A stretch of DNA of 64,000 bases from Haliotis asinina (lineage: Eukaryota > Mollusca > Gastropoda > Lepetellida > Haliotidae), in NCBI RefSeq assembly GCF_037392515.1, contig NC_090288.1:60373673-60437672 (forward strand), written 5' to 3'. Shown piece after piece: positions 10,680-21,750 of this stretch (position 1 is its first letter; each line of letters opens with the position of its first letter). A program made the translations under genes and the position numbers. A model generated the notes under the pieces. That model was not told the DNA's origin and did not search any database. It was given only the letters and a program-made list of their open reading frames with translations.

Positions 10680-11165
10680 CTTCGGGTGGTCATGCCACCT
10701 ACAAATTTGAAGACACTTTCTACGATGCTTTTCAATGGGTATCAGGTATCATACAGTTTTACATATCTTAACATAAACTAGACAAATAGGATGTTAATCA
10801 ATAGATGACACACCTTCAAACACATGAAAAAAGCACAAAAAATCTTAGAGATCACCACTTCTGTCAATAGGCAGCCATGCATTTCATGCCAAGTGTGTCG
10901 ACTTTCCGTCGTCATACCTGTCTGAGCGACCTAATTGTCATCTATAATATAGTTTGATATTGTTTTCAGCAGCTGTGGTATTTTTTCTAAGTTTTGCCCG
11001 ATTGTAAACATGCTTTTCCGGATATCCTGTTTCTTATCCCACTTATTAATGGCCAGGTAGTCCGAACTAAGTTATTTCGACATATCCTGTTTGAAGATAT
11101 GTAAATTTGAGGGATACAGAGTAACAGCTTAAAAACCGGCAGTACTTTAGGCTAGTGTGATACTA
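10680..11165. other. Intergenic, nothing recognised
   Basis: No frame or repeat identified. Confidence 0.45.
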
Positions 11166-11168
11166 GTA

Positions 11169-12090
11169 CACTGAATAGTCTACAATAACAGTATACACCA
11201 TATACAGGATAACAGCAACACTGATGAACAGTCTACAATAACGGTATATACCAGATATAGGATTATATTAACACTGAGCAATTTACAATAACGGTATATA
11301 CCAGATATGGGATAAGAGTAACACTTAACAGTCTACAATAACTGTATACACCAAATATGGGATACGAGTAACACTAATGAACAGTCTACAATAACTGTAT
11401 ACACCAAATATGGGATAAGAGTAACACTAATGAACAGTCTACAATAACTGCATACACCAAATATGGGATAAGAGTAACACTAATGAACAGTCTACAATAA
11501 CTGCATACACCAAATATGGGATAAGAGTAACACTAATGAACAGTCTACAATAACTGCATGCACCAAATATGGGATAAGAGTAACACTAATGAACAGTCTA
11601 CAATAACTGCATGCACCAAATATGGGATAAGAGTAACACTAATGAACAGTCTACAATAACTGCATGCACCAAATATGGGATAAGAGTAACACTAATGAAC
11701 AGTCTACAATAACTGCATGCACCAAATATGGGATAAGAATAACACTAATGAACAGTCTACAATAACTGTATGCACCAAATATGGGATAAGAGTAACACTA
11801 ATGAACAGTCTACAATAACTGCATACACCAAATATGGGATAAGAGTAACACTAATGAACAGTCTACAATAACTGCATACACCAAATATGGGATAAGAGTA
11901 ACACTAATGAACAGTCTACAATAACTGTATGCACCAGATACGGGATAACATTGAAAAGTCTAGAATAACGTTATATACCAGATATTGGATGACAGTAACA
12001 CTGAACAATTTACAATAACGGTATCTACCATGTATGGAATAACAGTAACACTGAACAGTCAACAGTAACGGTATACTCTATATGATAACA
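11169..12090. repeat. 53-bp minisatellite (about 17 copies)
   Basis: The unit gaacagtctacaataactgc followed by atacaccaaatatgggataa repeats every 53 bp (for example 11432 and 11485). Central units (about 11330-11930) are nearly identical and differ mainly at catac/catgc; units at both edges are diverged. This is the usual picture of an array homogenised in its middle. Confidence 0.95.
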
Positions 12091-13650
12091 TCACTCATAA
12101 CTGTCCACAACAACAATGGACAACCGTTCTTTGACAACAGATAACGGTCACAATAATGAGCCAATGCCTTGAAAACACTGTACTGAACAACGACTAACAA
12201 AGCTTTACTGGCAATCATATTGTATTGTTGGATGTCAAGCGACCAACTTGCTATTCATCTGCTCCCGTTATTCACCCTCAGATAGTATGTTGAGAGCATC
12301 GTATATCTCTCCATACCCACACCTGGATGACAGTAGTGCTGGTCCCTCAGTGCTGTCCTTAATCTCCCCAGATTTGGAACATACTTTTATTTCCTTTCTG
12401 GACAAGAATTATCATTCTTATAAAGAATAACTTATCATCATTGTTTTATTCATATCTTATAGCGCCGGGAAGCCTCTGTCAGGCTTGGGGATTAGCGGTT
12501 ATTCGATATCTGACAGCGACTTGACAGTTATGCTGGAGCCTAGGTGCACTGTCAGTCCTATGGCAAAACGTTGTATTAACATGGACAGTGTAAACAACAC
12601 TCCTTTCACTTAAATGTATCACATGTTTAATACAGTAGAATCAACTGAGAATTTCTTATTTCGGCGTACATCGCTCAAGACAAACCTGAAAAAAACTTGA
12701 CTGTAGCATTGCTACAATATAGACATCGTTGTCGACGTCTCGCCATGGCGTCATTCCCAGTCAACATGGTCATGCATTATAGTTTAAACCCCCGTTTATG
12801 ATCTCGACGACCACAGTGAACCCTGGCTAGCCAGGGGGTAATGATCCTAGTTCCTTTTAGCTGACTTGTGTAAGCACATGTTAACTGATTAACATCACAA
12901 TTCGGCTGACCTACATTGTCCATACCTTCTGAACCCTTGGTCCTGAGCCGTCCTCTAGGTAACACACTTCAAATGACGTCATTGTTAAACAAAATAATTT
13001 TAATGATTCTATCGAGAATAATGTCATGAATAATGCAACTTTGGTGGTCACTTCGTCTCTATAAGTATATCACCAAAATCTGTCACAATCTGACTTTTAA
13101 CGTTTATGTTTTTGAATATAGAACTCGCTCCGTTGATAATTTCCACGACGAAAGATAAACTTGTATACAGGTATATATTGTACCTACAATGTAAGCCATC
13201 CGGTCTGTAATTTAGAAACAATATCCCAAGGCAAAGTTTTTCTTTCACACAATACAGTATGTACACAAAATATATTTACATGTGGGTTACCACAAACTTC
13301 TCCGATCTATACAACTGTACTCCGCATCGTAACAAATGTTATATTTGGGATTACACTTTCTTGGTAAAGTACAAATTCTAGTATAATTTTTAGTTGAGTC
13401 CCATCCGGGGAAACAGTAATCCCTAATATGACACATGTTACACTTGACCCCTTTCTAAATGGTATTGTGCACTTATGTTTCGCATCTTCAATAAATTTCA
13501 ATAAATACATTTGGATACCAAACAGATGTCCTTTCTACTTGCAAAATATATTCGATCGTCCAGAAATCATGATTTCCACAACGGAATTGACTTAAACATC
13601 AACGTGAACAATTCTTAATATTTACGAGGTAATTTTCTGAAGAAACACAC
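12091..13650. other. Intergenic, AT-rich
   Basis: Nothing coding is recognised. A perfect 16-bp palindrome ccctggctagccaggg lies at 12821-12836. Confidence 0.45.
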
Positions 13651-13654
13651 ATAC

Positions 13655-13841
13655 AGTCCGTCAGCAAATATATCCAGAAAGCCCATGCAAGTAGAAATGT
13701 GGCAAGTCTAGATTTCCAGTTTTTCCGGAAAATGAAGAAAGTCTGAGCTCCTTTTCATTATATTTTAGTTTTCTTTGAATTTGTTTCTTTGATTTTGTTT
13801 TTGTGTCAGATATGTTCATTTTAGAGACTAGCTGTTAGTCT
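13655..13841 (+). repeat. Dispersed hairpin-ended repeat R1, copy 2
   Basis: Shares tatccagaaagcccatgcaa, tctagatttcca, gaagaaagtctgagctcc and the right hairpin agactagctgttagtct with copy 1. The left hairpin is degraded (gtccgtcagc). Confidence 0.8.
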
Positions 13842-14440
13842 AATAGTTTCACAGAAATATCATCTTGTTATAAAGTAATATGAGTGCATATTCCCTTTTC
13901 CCCTTTCATAGACACCTTACCTTTATTATTATTATTGTTTAAAATAAGAGATAATATTCCCAACAGCACTTCCAGGATAAAACATAAGGTAAATAACAGC
14001 TGTAATAACACATCTAATAGATATTTACTGATTTATTTACCAGTTTTCTGCTCTCATGCTAGCAATAGGACTCATCCGTTAAAGATGCTTCATCTTGAAA
14101 TGGTGAAATTTCTTACTATCTGCAGACATATTCTTGTTGTTGACAAATTTATTGACGTTAGGGATTTGCTTGTTTCACAGTAGTTGACTCTTTAGTATTC
14201 TTCGTGTTGTCGAACCGAAGGCAAGGGACAGATGATATTCGTTGAAGTGCTTTCACACTTCCCTAATAGTGGGATTAGATGTGATAATATACTGATAGCG
14301 GTGGGTGAGCAGAGTCTGTTCAAGCCAGGTATTTCTACTGTCGTCCAATATCCCTTCCCAAAATGTTTAACGAACTGTGAGTCCTTACTTTAACAGGTTT
14401 TGTTTCGCGATTCACTGAGACAGCTCAATAGTGTTGAGAA
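13842..14440. other. Intergenic, nothing recognised
   Basis: AT-rich with short frames only. Confidence 0.45.
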
Positions 14441-14665
14441 GGGTGATGACGTCAGGGTTGAGGAGGAACATGACGTCAGAGTTGTGGAGGAAGGTGACGT
14501 CAGGGTTGAAGAGCAACATGACGTCAGAGTTGAGGAGAAACATGACGTCAGAGTTGTGGAGGAAGGTGACGTCAGAGTTGAGGAGGAACATGACGTCAGA
14601 GTTGTGGAGGAAGGTGACGTCAGAGTTGAGGAGGAAGGTGACGTCAGGTTTGAGGAGGAACGTGT
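14441..14665 (+). repeat. 24-bp minisatellite carrying nine perfect TGACGTCA (CRE) sites
   Basis: Units of the type gaggaggaacatgacgtcag + agtt repeat with an exact 24-bp period. The octamer tgacgtca begins at 14447, 14471, 14495, 14519, 14543, 14567, 14591, 14615 and 14639. The octamer is invariant while flanking bases vary (gaacatg / gaaggtg; gagg / gtgg). TGACGTCA is the consensus bound by CREB/ATF bZIP proteins. A 24-bp unit also keeps all frames open (133 codons on the plus strand, repeating a VEEEHDVR-like octapeptide), but no flanking conserved protein supports coding. Confidence 0.9.
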
Positions 14666-14669
14666 TACT

Positions 14670-15235
14670 GTTGTTCGTCTCCATCAGACTCTGTCCAGGA
14701 GACACAGTGGACAGTGGACACCAACCTTTGTGTATTTCAGGGTGCAATGCTGGAAGTCAGAGGATACTGTAATGAAACGATATATGGTGTTCTTTACGTA
14801 GCTAACACAAGTGTAACCTTGACAGACACCTGTCGTGTTTGACCCTTATGTTGTACCATCTGTAGTTTCGATCTCCGTTTCACGAGAGGAAAAGGCATTT
14901 TGCAGTCAGCTAAAGAGGATTTTCAACACTTTAGTTTACACATTTATTAGCAATATTTAGCTTTTCACAAAATATATAAAGATTTGGTTCAAAGGCGGCA
15001 ATACTGCCCGAACATGTCTTGTGATAAGAATTGACGTATTCTAACGTAAGACAATGAGTCACTTGCTCTTCCGTGTGCAACTGTTTCATGTCATTTTACC
15101 TGTATGAGAGGCATATGCATTCCCTATGCTCGACTGGATTTGAACATCAGATTACATGGAGGCCAAAAGCGGAACAAAAACACAAACAGTTTGATTAAAA
15201 CTTTGAATCAGTCTATTTTATATCCACAAACGATG
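14670..15235. other. Intergenic, nothing recognised
   Basis: No transcription unit can be placed next to the CRE array from sequence alone. Confidence 0.4.
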
Positions 15236-15240
15236 ATTGT

Positions 15241-15606
15241 CATACTGTAAACAGGCAGGCATACTGTGACAGGCAGGCATACTGTGACAGGCAGGCATAC
15301 TGTAAACAGGCAGGCATACTGTAGACAGGCAGGCATACTGTAGACAGGCAGGCATACTGTAGACAGGCAGGCATACTGTGACAGGCAGGCATACTGTAGA
15401 CAGGCAGGCATACTGTAGACAGGCAGGCATACTGTAGACAGGCAGGCATACTGTAGACAGGCAGGCATACTGTAAACAGGCAGGCATACTGTGACAGGCA
15501 GGCATACTGTAGACAGGCAGGCATACTGTAGACAGGCAGGCATACTGTGACAGACAGGCATACTGTGACAGGCAGGCATACTGTAGACAGGCAGGCATAC
15601 TGTGAC
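15241..15606. repeat. 19/18-bp minisatellite (about 20 copies)
   Basis: The unit acaggcaggcatactgtag (19 bp) or acaggcaggcatactgtg (18 bp) repeats. It produces Cys/Pro/Leu-rich frames (MPACLQYACLS-like) on the minus strand that are not credible proteins. Confidence 0.95.
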
Positions 15607-15884
15607 AGTTGCTTGAATTGTTCGGGCTAGGGTAACAAAATCAGCTTTTCGAAGAGTTGGACAATGTGGACAGACATCTAAAATGATTCAAGTTCAATGG
15701 AAAAATCACACCAACATGGTGCACGACTATTCCCTTGTACAAGACATGCAAAGCTGTACAGAACACAAGTAATATATCTTCAGTCACGTGGGACACATCA
15801 ACATTCTTCTTAAACGTTCTGTCAGTTAACTGGGTGTTGTGGTCGCTGTTGAATCCATGAAATCATGTCTTGTGGGTGACACAC

Positions 15885-15945
15885 AGGGGTCACACACTGG
15901 GGTCACACACAGGGGTCACACACAGGGGTCACACACTGGGGAGTG
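15885..15945. repeat. 13-bp minisatellite
   Basis: ggggtcacacaca or ggggtcacacact repeated about four times. Confidence 0.9.
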
Positions 15946-16109
15946 TGTAGGCCATGCAACACGTTACCTGCAGGAAGGTTCTTAACAGTTCGTGATGTTT
16001 GGATGTCAGGCGTGTTTATTTTGAGTTCACCACTTGGCAGTTGGTGCAGAAATGGAAGGACAACTGGACAAATAATGGAGCATAACGATATTGGAAAACC
16101 AAGTTCTGT

Positions 16110-16182
16110 GGATAGTCAGCTTGTTTATTGCAATGGGCGCGACGTTTCGGTGTAGATACTATCACCGTTATCAAGTGATGTT
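16110..16182 (-). mobile_element. Penelope-like element tail fragment
   Basis: On this strand it reads LDNGDSIYTETSRP in one frame (cttgataacggtgatagtat, accgaaacgtcgcgcc) and then caataaacaagctgac. A '..D.G..YTETS..' segment next to 'gaaacgtcg..aataaa' is, from memory, common near the 3' end of Penelope-like elements. No longer domain is present. Confidence 0.4.
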
Positions 16183-16189
16183 TTTGCTT

Positions 16190-16860
16190 AAAGACGAAAA
16201 GAAGAATATCACCTGGAGGTGAACCCTAAGGTGGTGACTCAGTGACGGTGTGGGGTCGCATTTCATACGACTGCAATATGGATCTCATTATTGTACCTCA
16301 TTATTACAGAGCACTCAAAAGTAACCGCTAACAAGGTGAAACAATTGATACGTCGTTCCACACTTTGGTAACCATTCCCTACACTTCACCGTTCAGGAAA
16401 TATTATGATGGGCTGCCAGGAACCCCATGGAACATATGGTGGACTAAATTTCAAGTTAGTTTTTATGAGAGTAAATGATGTTTTACCATTTTAGTACGCG
16501 GCATTTGGTTTTCTAAACATAGATAACAACATATTCCTTACGCATATAGACAGATGGGAGGTGTTTGATCAATGCACGTGTGTTTAAGTGAAAATATGAC
16601 AGTCAGCGCCTTATTTACACCTTTATATGTCAAAATCTCGGGCCGTTCAATGCCGATCACAAAATATAAGGCCTGTCCATAATTTGGAAAGTTTTATTGT
16701 TTTGTAATTGGAGATGTTACAAATTAAGGTACAGGTTAATGGCTTACTTTGACGACATTACTGACTACACGATGGACACAGGTCAGAACTGAAGATCCGG
16801 GTTATGATTGGTCGTTAGAAATCCATGCATGTCGTAGGAGTTGACAGCGGGTCAAATGTG
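16190..16860. other. Intergenic, nothing recognised
   Basis: No repeat copy or coding frame identified. Confidence 0.4.
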
Positions 16861-16975
16861 CAGGCTCACTGACTTGGTTGACACATGCCATCGTATCCCA
16901 GTTGTACGGATCGATGCTCATGATGTTGATCAGTGGATGGTCTGGAGAAGACTCGATCATTTACGAACCGTCCCC
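16861..16975 (+). mobile_element. SINE-like copy, family B (opposite orientation)
   Basis: Reverse complement of the usual body: aggctcactgacttggttga, cacatgccatcgtatcccag, tcgatgctcatgatgttgat and cagtggatggtctgg. It forms an inverted pair with the copy at 17121. Confidence 0.8.
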
Positions 16976-17120
16976 CAAAATCTGGAATACAAACCTGTAC
17001 AACGAACCTGAACGAAGCAGCAGCACGTACAACCCCTACAATATAGCGCATTTAACCTTTAAGGTAAGACTTAGCTCAAGATTAGCCATGTGCTATTTTT
17101 CTCGCCTCGCAAAGGTTAAG

Positions 17121-17320
17121 TGAGTGAGTCAGTTTAGTTTTACGTTGCACTCAGTAATATCCCAGCTATATGACGACGGCCTGCAAATAATCGCGTCTGG
17201 ACAAGACAATCCAGTGATCAACAGCATGAGTATCGATCTGAGCAACTGGGAACCGATGACATGAGTCAACCAAGTCATCGAGCCAGAACACCCGATCCCC
17301 AACCTTTGCGGGTCGCCACG
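17121..17320 (-). mobile_element. SINE-like copy, family B, with tail
   Basis: tgagtgagtcagtttagttt, tacgttgcactcagtaatat, cccagctatatgacgacggc, caatccagtgatcaacagca, caaccaagtcatcgagcc and cacccgatcccc are all present. It is the most complete tail-to-body copy in this region. Confidence 0.9.
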
Positions 17321-17611
17321 CAAAGAATATGGATGATTTTCCGCTTTGATGTCTAATCTCAACCCTAGATGTGAATTTGTGGGTGACAGCAAAACTATGT
17401 CCTACCTTTCTGATGAGAAACACATGCTACCCAAATGGTGTTTAAGAAGTGACAAATTAACTAAAGTGATGTGAATAAATGATGTTAATTAACTTCTTTT
17501 GAATAGTATATATACGTCAAAGAAATTTCTTGTGAAAGATAAGCATTTGTAGAGACTGCTATGAACTAGCATATATCCCCTTCATATATATTGGGGGAGA
17601 TTTATCTACAT

Positions 17612-17750
17612 GATGATAGCGGGTTGTTTGGGTGGCAGTTGAAGATCCCCCATCTTGGATCATTTTCTGGTCTTTCTCTCTTGCCTGACTCTGAGTATGC
17701 GGATTCGAATCCTGGATGGGACTCGTCCCACCCAAAAGTCCTAGAAGTTG
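17612..17750 (+). mobile_element. tRNA-derived SINE-like fragment
   Basis: Contains ggattcgaatcctgg, a good RNA polymerase III box B, preceded at about 70 bp by tagcgggttgtttgggtggc, which may be a decayed box A. There is no ctca tail. Confidence 0.45.
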
Positions 17751-18765
17751 TACTTTATTAAGAAATTGTCATCCCAGATATGACATATGCTACCATGGTT
17801 GTTGGAGCGAGACCTAGTTTGCCTCTTCTCACTCAGGCTCCTTTTCAGTTTAAAACCAATCGTTTGTTTCTATTAAAATTGCATACATAATAAGAGTCAC
17901 TTAAAGACACAGTGGTAGCCAGTTTGACCATTTCAATCAACTGTAAAATCCTGTCGATGTGATGTCTAAAGGAACATCCTACTTTGTTGCCTATTTGATT
18001 ACGACACAGGATCATAGCAGGGAATGTGTGGTACTTGTTGCATATAAATTGTTACATTTTCAGTCTACATCCTCCTCCTCTCCTGGATAGAGATCAATGC
18101 TGGACTGATGCACACAGTTTTGTTCATATTCACTTTGCCTTCATCAGAAAGACAACAAAACAACAGAAAACAATACAATACCTTTAATGCTCAACAGCAC
18201 CCAAATATTACAAATAAAATTATATTGGTAAGTAAATACATCTCATTCAGTTCGATAGTTGATAGGTCATGTCTATGTTGACAATTACATGTTACATAGA
18301 AGTCAGTTTCAATGCATGCACTCCCCTGACATAAATTACAAAAGTCAGATCATACTTGGAGCACCTGTTGGAATCTTGTTACTTGACTCCAACAAGTTGG
18401 TTGGCCAGCCATAACATGACAGCACAGTTCCCCTAATATCAATTGCACTCTGTCATGTGTCAGATCTTGGATGTACAAGATTGTGCAGCTTGTAAGTCCT
18501 GCAAACCTCTCTGTTACCAAACACTACTGTTACCCGGCTGGCAGTTGGGGAAGATTAGCCTGACGGATACAGCGGCAATACATCGATACACAGGTCAAAA
18601 CTCTATCACTGGTAACAGTGAGCTCACATGGAGCATAGGTATGATAAAGGGCTAGTAGTTCACCCCTGGGCTGCATACTCCAAGTAACATAGGGTGGGAT
18701 TACACTCATTTGAAATTATAATAGCGCACATTTGATTTTGGGGTGCTGCTTCGCTCAAACCTCCT
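17751..18765. other. Intergenic, nothing recognised
   Basis: AT-rich with short unrelated frames. Confidence 0.4.
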
Positions 18766-19001
18766 GACAGGATTCTAAAGCAGGACATGTTACCATTAAC
18801 CCATGTTGGTTCCTCAGTGGGGATTCCAGGACAGACATGTTATCAGCACCCACACTGGTCGTCTCAGTAGCCCAGACTTGTCTTCCAGAAAGGAAGATGT
18901 TACCAATGAATTAGGTGTGTCCTCCAGAGGGATTCTCAGATGACAAATGTCCTCAGTATCCCAAGAGTGTTTCCCACAAGGGATTTCAAGGTAGGATAAG
19001 T
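18766..19001. repeat. Degenerate roughly 60-65 bp repeat, left part
   Basis: Motifs such as gggattccaggacagacatg + ttatcag and cttccagaaagga recur with heavy divergence. The same pattern resumes at 19445. The array is interrupted by the TIR element at 19002-19438. Confidence 0.6.
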
Positions 19002-19438
19002 GACCAGTGTAAGCAAACTTATGTTTATTTGTTACACTGCTATACTGAGTCTAACAAACCCTTGTAGAAGGTTGCCTCAGCTAACTTTTGAGCAATCTAT
19101 TACCATTGAATGAAATGCCACCACTATTTAGTGTTTGGTTGGACTTACAAAACGGTTTTGGGATTTTCACTTCCTGAGTCGCTAACACTGATCTTTATCT
19201 GCCACTATTTATTCAGTGTCTATCACTAGAGAGAAATCCTGCAGAAAATAGTATTCTGAATCTGTATAGTATTCTGAGTTAAAAAGTTCAAACAGTATGT
19301 GTGAATGTGACAACAATTTGTTAAGCTTAGTTATGATTGGTTAGTTCAAAAGGTTAGCTGATGCAACCTTGTACTAGGGTTTGTTAGACACTGTACAGCA
19401 GTGTAACAAATAATCCTCAGCCTAAGTTTCCTTAGACT
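19002..19438. mobile_element. Non-autonomous element with long imperfect terminal inverted repeats
   Basis: Left-end sequence (ccagtgtaagcaaacttatg, then ttatttgttacactgc and gtctaacaaaccct) reappears inverted at the right end, covering about 85-95 bp with indels. The octamer ggataagt occurs directly outside both ends (18994-19001 and 19439-19446). That would fit an 8-bp target duplication as in hAT elements, but the host is itself a repeat, so this is not certain. No transposase frame is present. Confidence 0.7.
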
Positions 19439-19444
19439 GGATAA

Positions 19445-19765
19445 GTTTCTAGCTTGTTCTCCACTGGGGATTCCAAGGCAGAAGTGTTACCAATACTCTC
19501 CATGTCTTCCAAAGCAATTTTAAGACAGAAACATCAACAGTGTGCCAAGCTTGTTTCCCACAAGGGATTCCAAGGCTGGATAGGTAACATGTGACTCTAG
19601 TTTGTCCTCCACAGTTCATTCCAGTGGAGAAATGTCTCCAACCAGAACTGGGCTTGTCCTCTTGAGGGTATTCCCAGGCAGACATGCTACCCTTAGCTGG
19701 TCCCCAAGAAAGGATTCTAAGGCAAGGCATGTAAGCAGTAAACCAAGCTTCTTTCAAGAGCAAGC
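19445..19765. repeat. Degenerate roughly 60-65 bp repeat, right part
   Basis: gggattccaaggcagaagtg, acaagggattccaaggctgg, gtattcccaggcagacatgc and aaaggattctaaggcaaggc are spaced about 60-65 bp apart. The ORFs on both strands here are repeat frames. Confidence 0.65.
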
Positions 19766-20165
19766 AACATTCACTCACTCCAGTATTAGACTGGTCTCTT
19801 TGTCTCATGTCAAAGAATTCGACCATTCTTGAACAAACTGACAATAAACAGGCTGTAGCATTGGATTATCTAGGTTTTAAAGCATGACGCAACATAAGTT
19901 TCTATAAGCAATTCACAACTCTGTATAAAACTGGATATAAAATCATGTCAAGCTGTGTTACAGGTGCAGCATAAAGCATACAAAATAAATAAATAATACA
20001 TCTAAATTGGACTGAAATATGGTATCAACTGACAAACTTGGCACCAAGATTAAGAAAAAACTGGAAATGCACTAATGCTAAGGTTTTGATTCAAAGCTTC
20101 TTCTGAGAGACCAAAGAGTACCATGGGATTCAGGGCATCTAAGGGTCAGGACATATCTGACTGAC
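19766..20165. other. Intergenic, nothing recognised
   Basis: No feature seen. Confidence 0.4.
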
Positions 20166-20168
20166 AAC

Positions 20169-20342
20169 TGAGTGAGTGAGTGAGTGAGTTTAGTTTTATG
20201 CCTCTTTTAATGATATTCTAGCAATATCAAGATGCACACACCAGAAATGGACTTCATACATTGTACCCATGTGGGGAATCGAAACCAGGTCTTCAGTGTG
20301 ACAAGTGAATGCTTTAACCACTAAGTTATCCCACCTCCCCCA
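20169..20342 (-). mobile_element. tRNA-derived SINE, family T, with (CTCA)n tail
   Basis: On the minus strand the right end reads gataacttagtggttaaagc (box A-like) and ggtttcgattccc (box B), a tRNA-derived polymerase III head. The left end is gtgagtgagtgagtttagtt, the reverse of the (ctca)n tail shared with family B. Confidence 0.85.
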
Positions 20343-20439
20343 TACATTCAGGAATCCGTTACTTGGTAAAAGAGGAAAGGGGAGCATAAAGATTGGTGTA
20401 ATTTTCTCACAGATGACACATGAGAGCTCTCTATCCCTC

Positions 20440-20662
20440 ATTAGTTAAGATTGCCCAGTTTGCTCATCAGAGCTGAAGCCCTTTGGAATATATCCAAAAT
20501 CATGGGTTTGAACCATAGATTTTCCCTGATCATATTCTGAGCATATGGATCAAGAGTCATTAAGGTATAAGATATCACAGTTGGATGTTGTGCGACATCA
20601 AAGGTAACATTCTGTGATACAACTGAGGTTATACCTAACACACTCACTCACTCACTCACTCT
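20440..20662 (+). mobile_element. tRNA-derived SINE-like copy, head to head with the previous one
   Basis: A box B-like catgggtttgaaccata lies at 20502-20518 and the copy ends in (cact)n at 20640-20662. Its orientation is opposite to the copy at 20169, so the two tails point outward. The body between is diverged. Confidence 0.55.
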
Positions 20663-21005
20663 ACACAGAGCATGCTGTCACACATACTTGTACAGCTTTA
20701 CCGCATGGTACACAGCAATCAGCATGACAGTGTGCATCATACTGCCCTGTGCCCTTGCAAACACCATGCTGACATATACTGATCATGAATATTAACAACC
20801 GGATACTTCATACAATGTGCATCACAGTCTGAAATACAAAACACAAAAAGGTATAAATGCCACATTTAGAAGTACATTACATACCACAGATGGATTGTAC
20901 AATGCATATACCAGTATATATATATAAGATACAATATTCAATATACAGGAATACTTATAATAGTGCTAAGTACACTGTACATGACTACCTTCCATAGTGT
21001 AAGAT

Positions 21006-21120
21006 TTTGTTTCTTTGTTGTTTAATGTTGCACACAACCACATTCCAGCTATATGGAGACGGTGTGTAAGAAATCGATTCTTGACTAGACAATCCAGTAA
21101 TAAACAGCATGAGCATAGTG
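21006..21120 (-). mobile_element. SINE-like copy, family B (fragment)
   Basis: tgttgtttaatgttgcacac, cattccagctatatggagac and gacaatccagtaataaacag are present. Confidence 0.75.
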
Positions 21121-21606
21121 TAAGACAGAATGAATACCAGTACCAATGCAAGATACAACATCACCCTGTCAGTGGCTATGTACCATGCCCTGTACTTGAA
21201 CCAGCTCTATCTGTCCAAATACAATTGGATATGACATGTATCAGTACTATTAATGGTGTATGATACAATGTACATCAATACCTTCAACAAAATAAGATAC
21301 AAAAATATTTCAGATATGTAAAGTATATCAACACTCATGATATAATAAGATACATTGTAGATGAATACAAATCATTGTCTGTGATACAATGTGTGTCAAT
21401 GCCATTTAAAGTACATTGTTTAATGCAGAATTCACACTTAGATGTGTATAGCCATTCCATTAACAGAGTAAGACACAATGCATATCAGTACCAGTCATTG
21501 TTTAAGATGCAACATATATCATTAACCTTAATTAGAAAAGAAATATCATTAAACCATAGACAACGTAGTCAGAATATGTCATATTGCCTTTGTATCTATC
21601 CGTAAC

Positions 21607-21664
21607 AACAGGAGCAGCAGCAGCAGCAGCAGTAGTAGTAGCTGTAGTAGTTGTAGTAGTAGCA
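21607..21664. repeat. (AGC)n/(AGT)n microsatellite
   Basis: gcagcagcagcagcagtagt and related triplets. It sits where a SINE tail would normally be. Confidence 0.9.
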
Positions 21665-21750
21665 GTAGTTCTCCCACATGGAGAATCGAACACTGGTCTT
21701 CAGCATGATGAACGAATGCTTTAAACACTAAGCCACCCACTGCCCCCATT
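21665..21750 (-). mobile_element. tRNA-derived SINE head, family T
   Basis: The minus strand reads gtggcttagtgtttaaagca (box A region) and agtgttcgattctcc (box B), ending in catgtggga. It is truncated on the tail side, where a triplet repeat takes over. Confidence 0.75.

Noticed and set aside
14400..14801. 133-codon ORF with acidic octapeptide repeats
   Set aside because: The 24-bp period keeps every frame open on both strands; the conserved unit core is the TGACGTCA DNA palindrome rather than a protein motif.
15208..15606. Cysteine-rich ORFs of 94-126 codons that look like a small secreted peptide repeat
   Set aside because: They arise from a 18/19-bp tandem array in shifting frames, with no signal peptide and no unique flanking exon.
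17407..17420. Hammerhead ribozyme core (ctgatgagaaac)
   Set aside because: The two conserved core parts are directly joined with no stem II between them, and no flanking helices were found.
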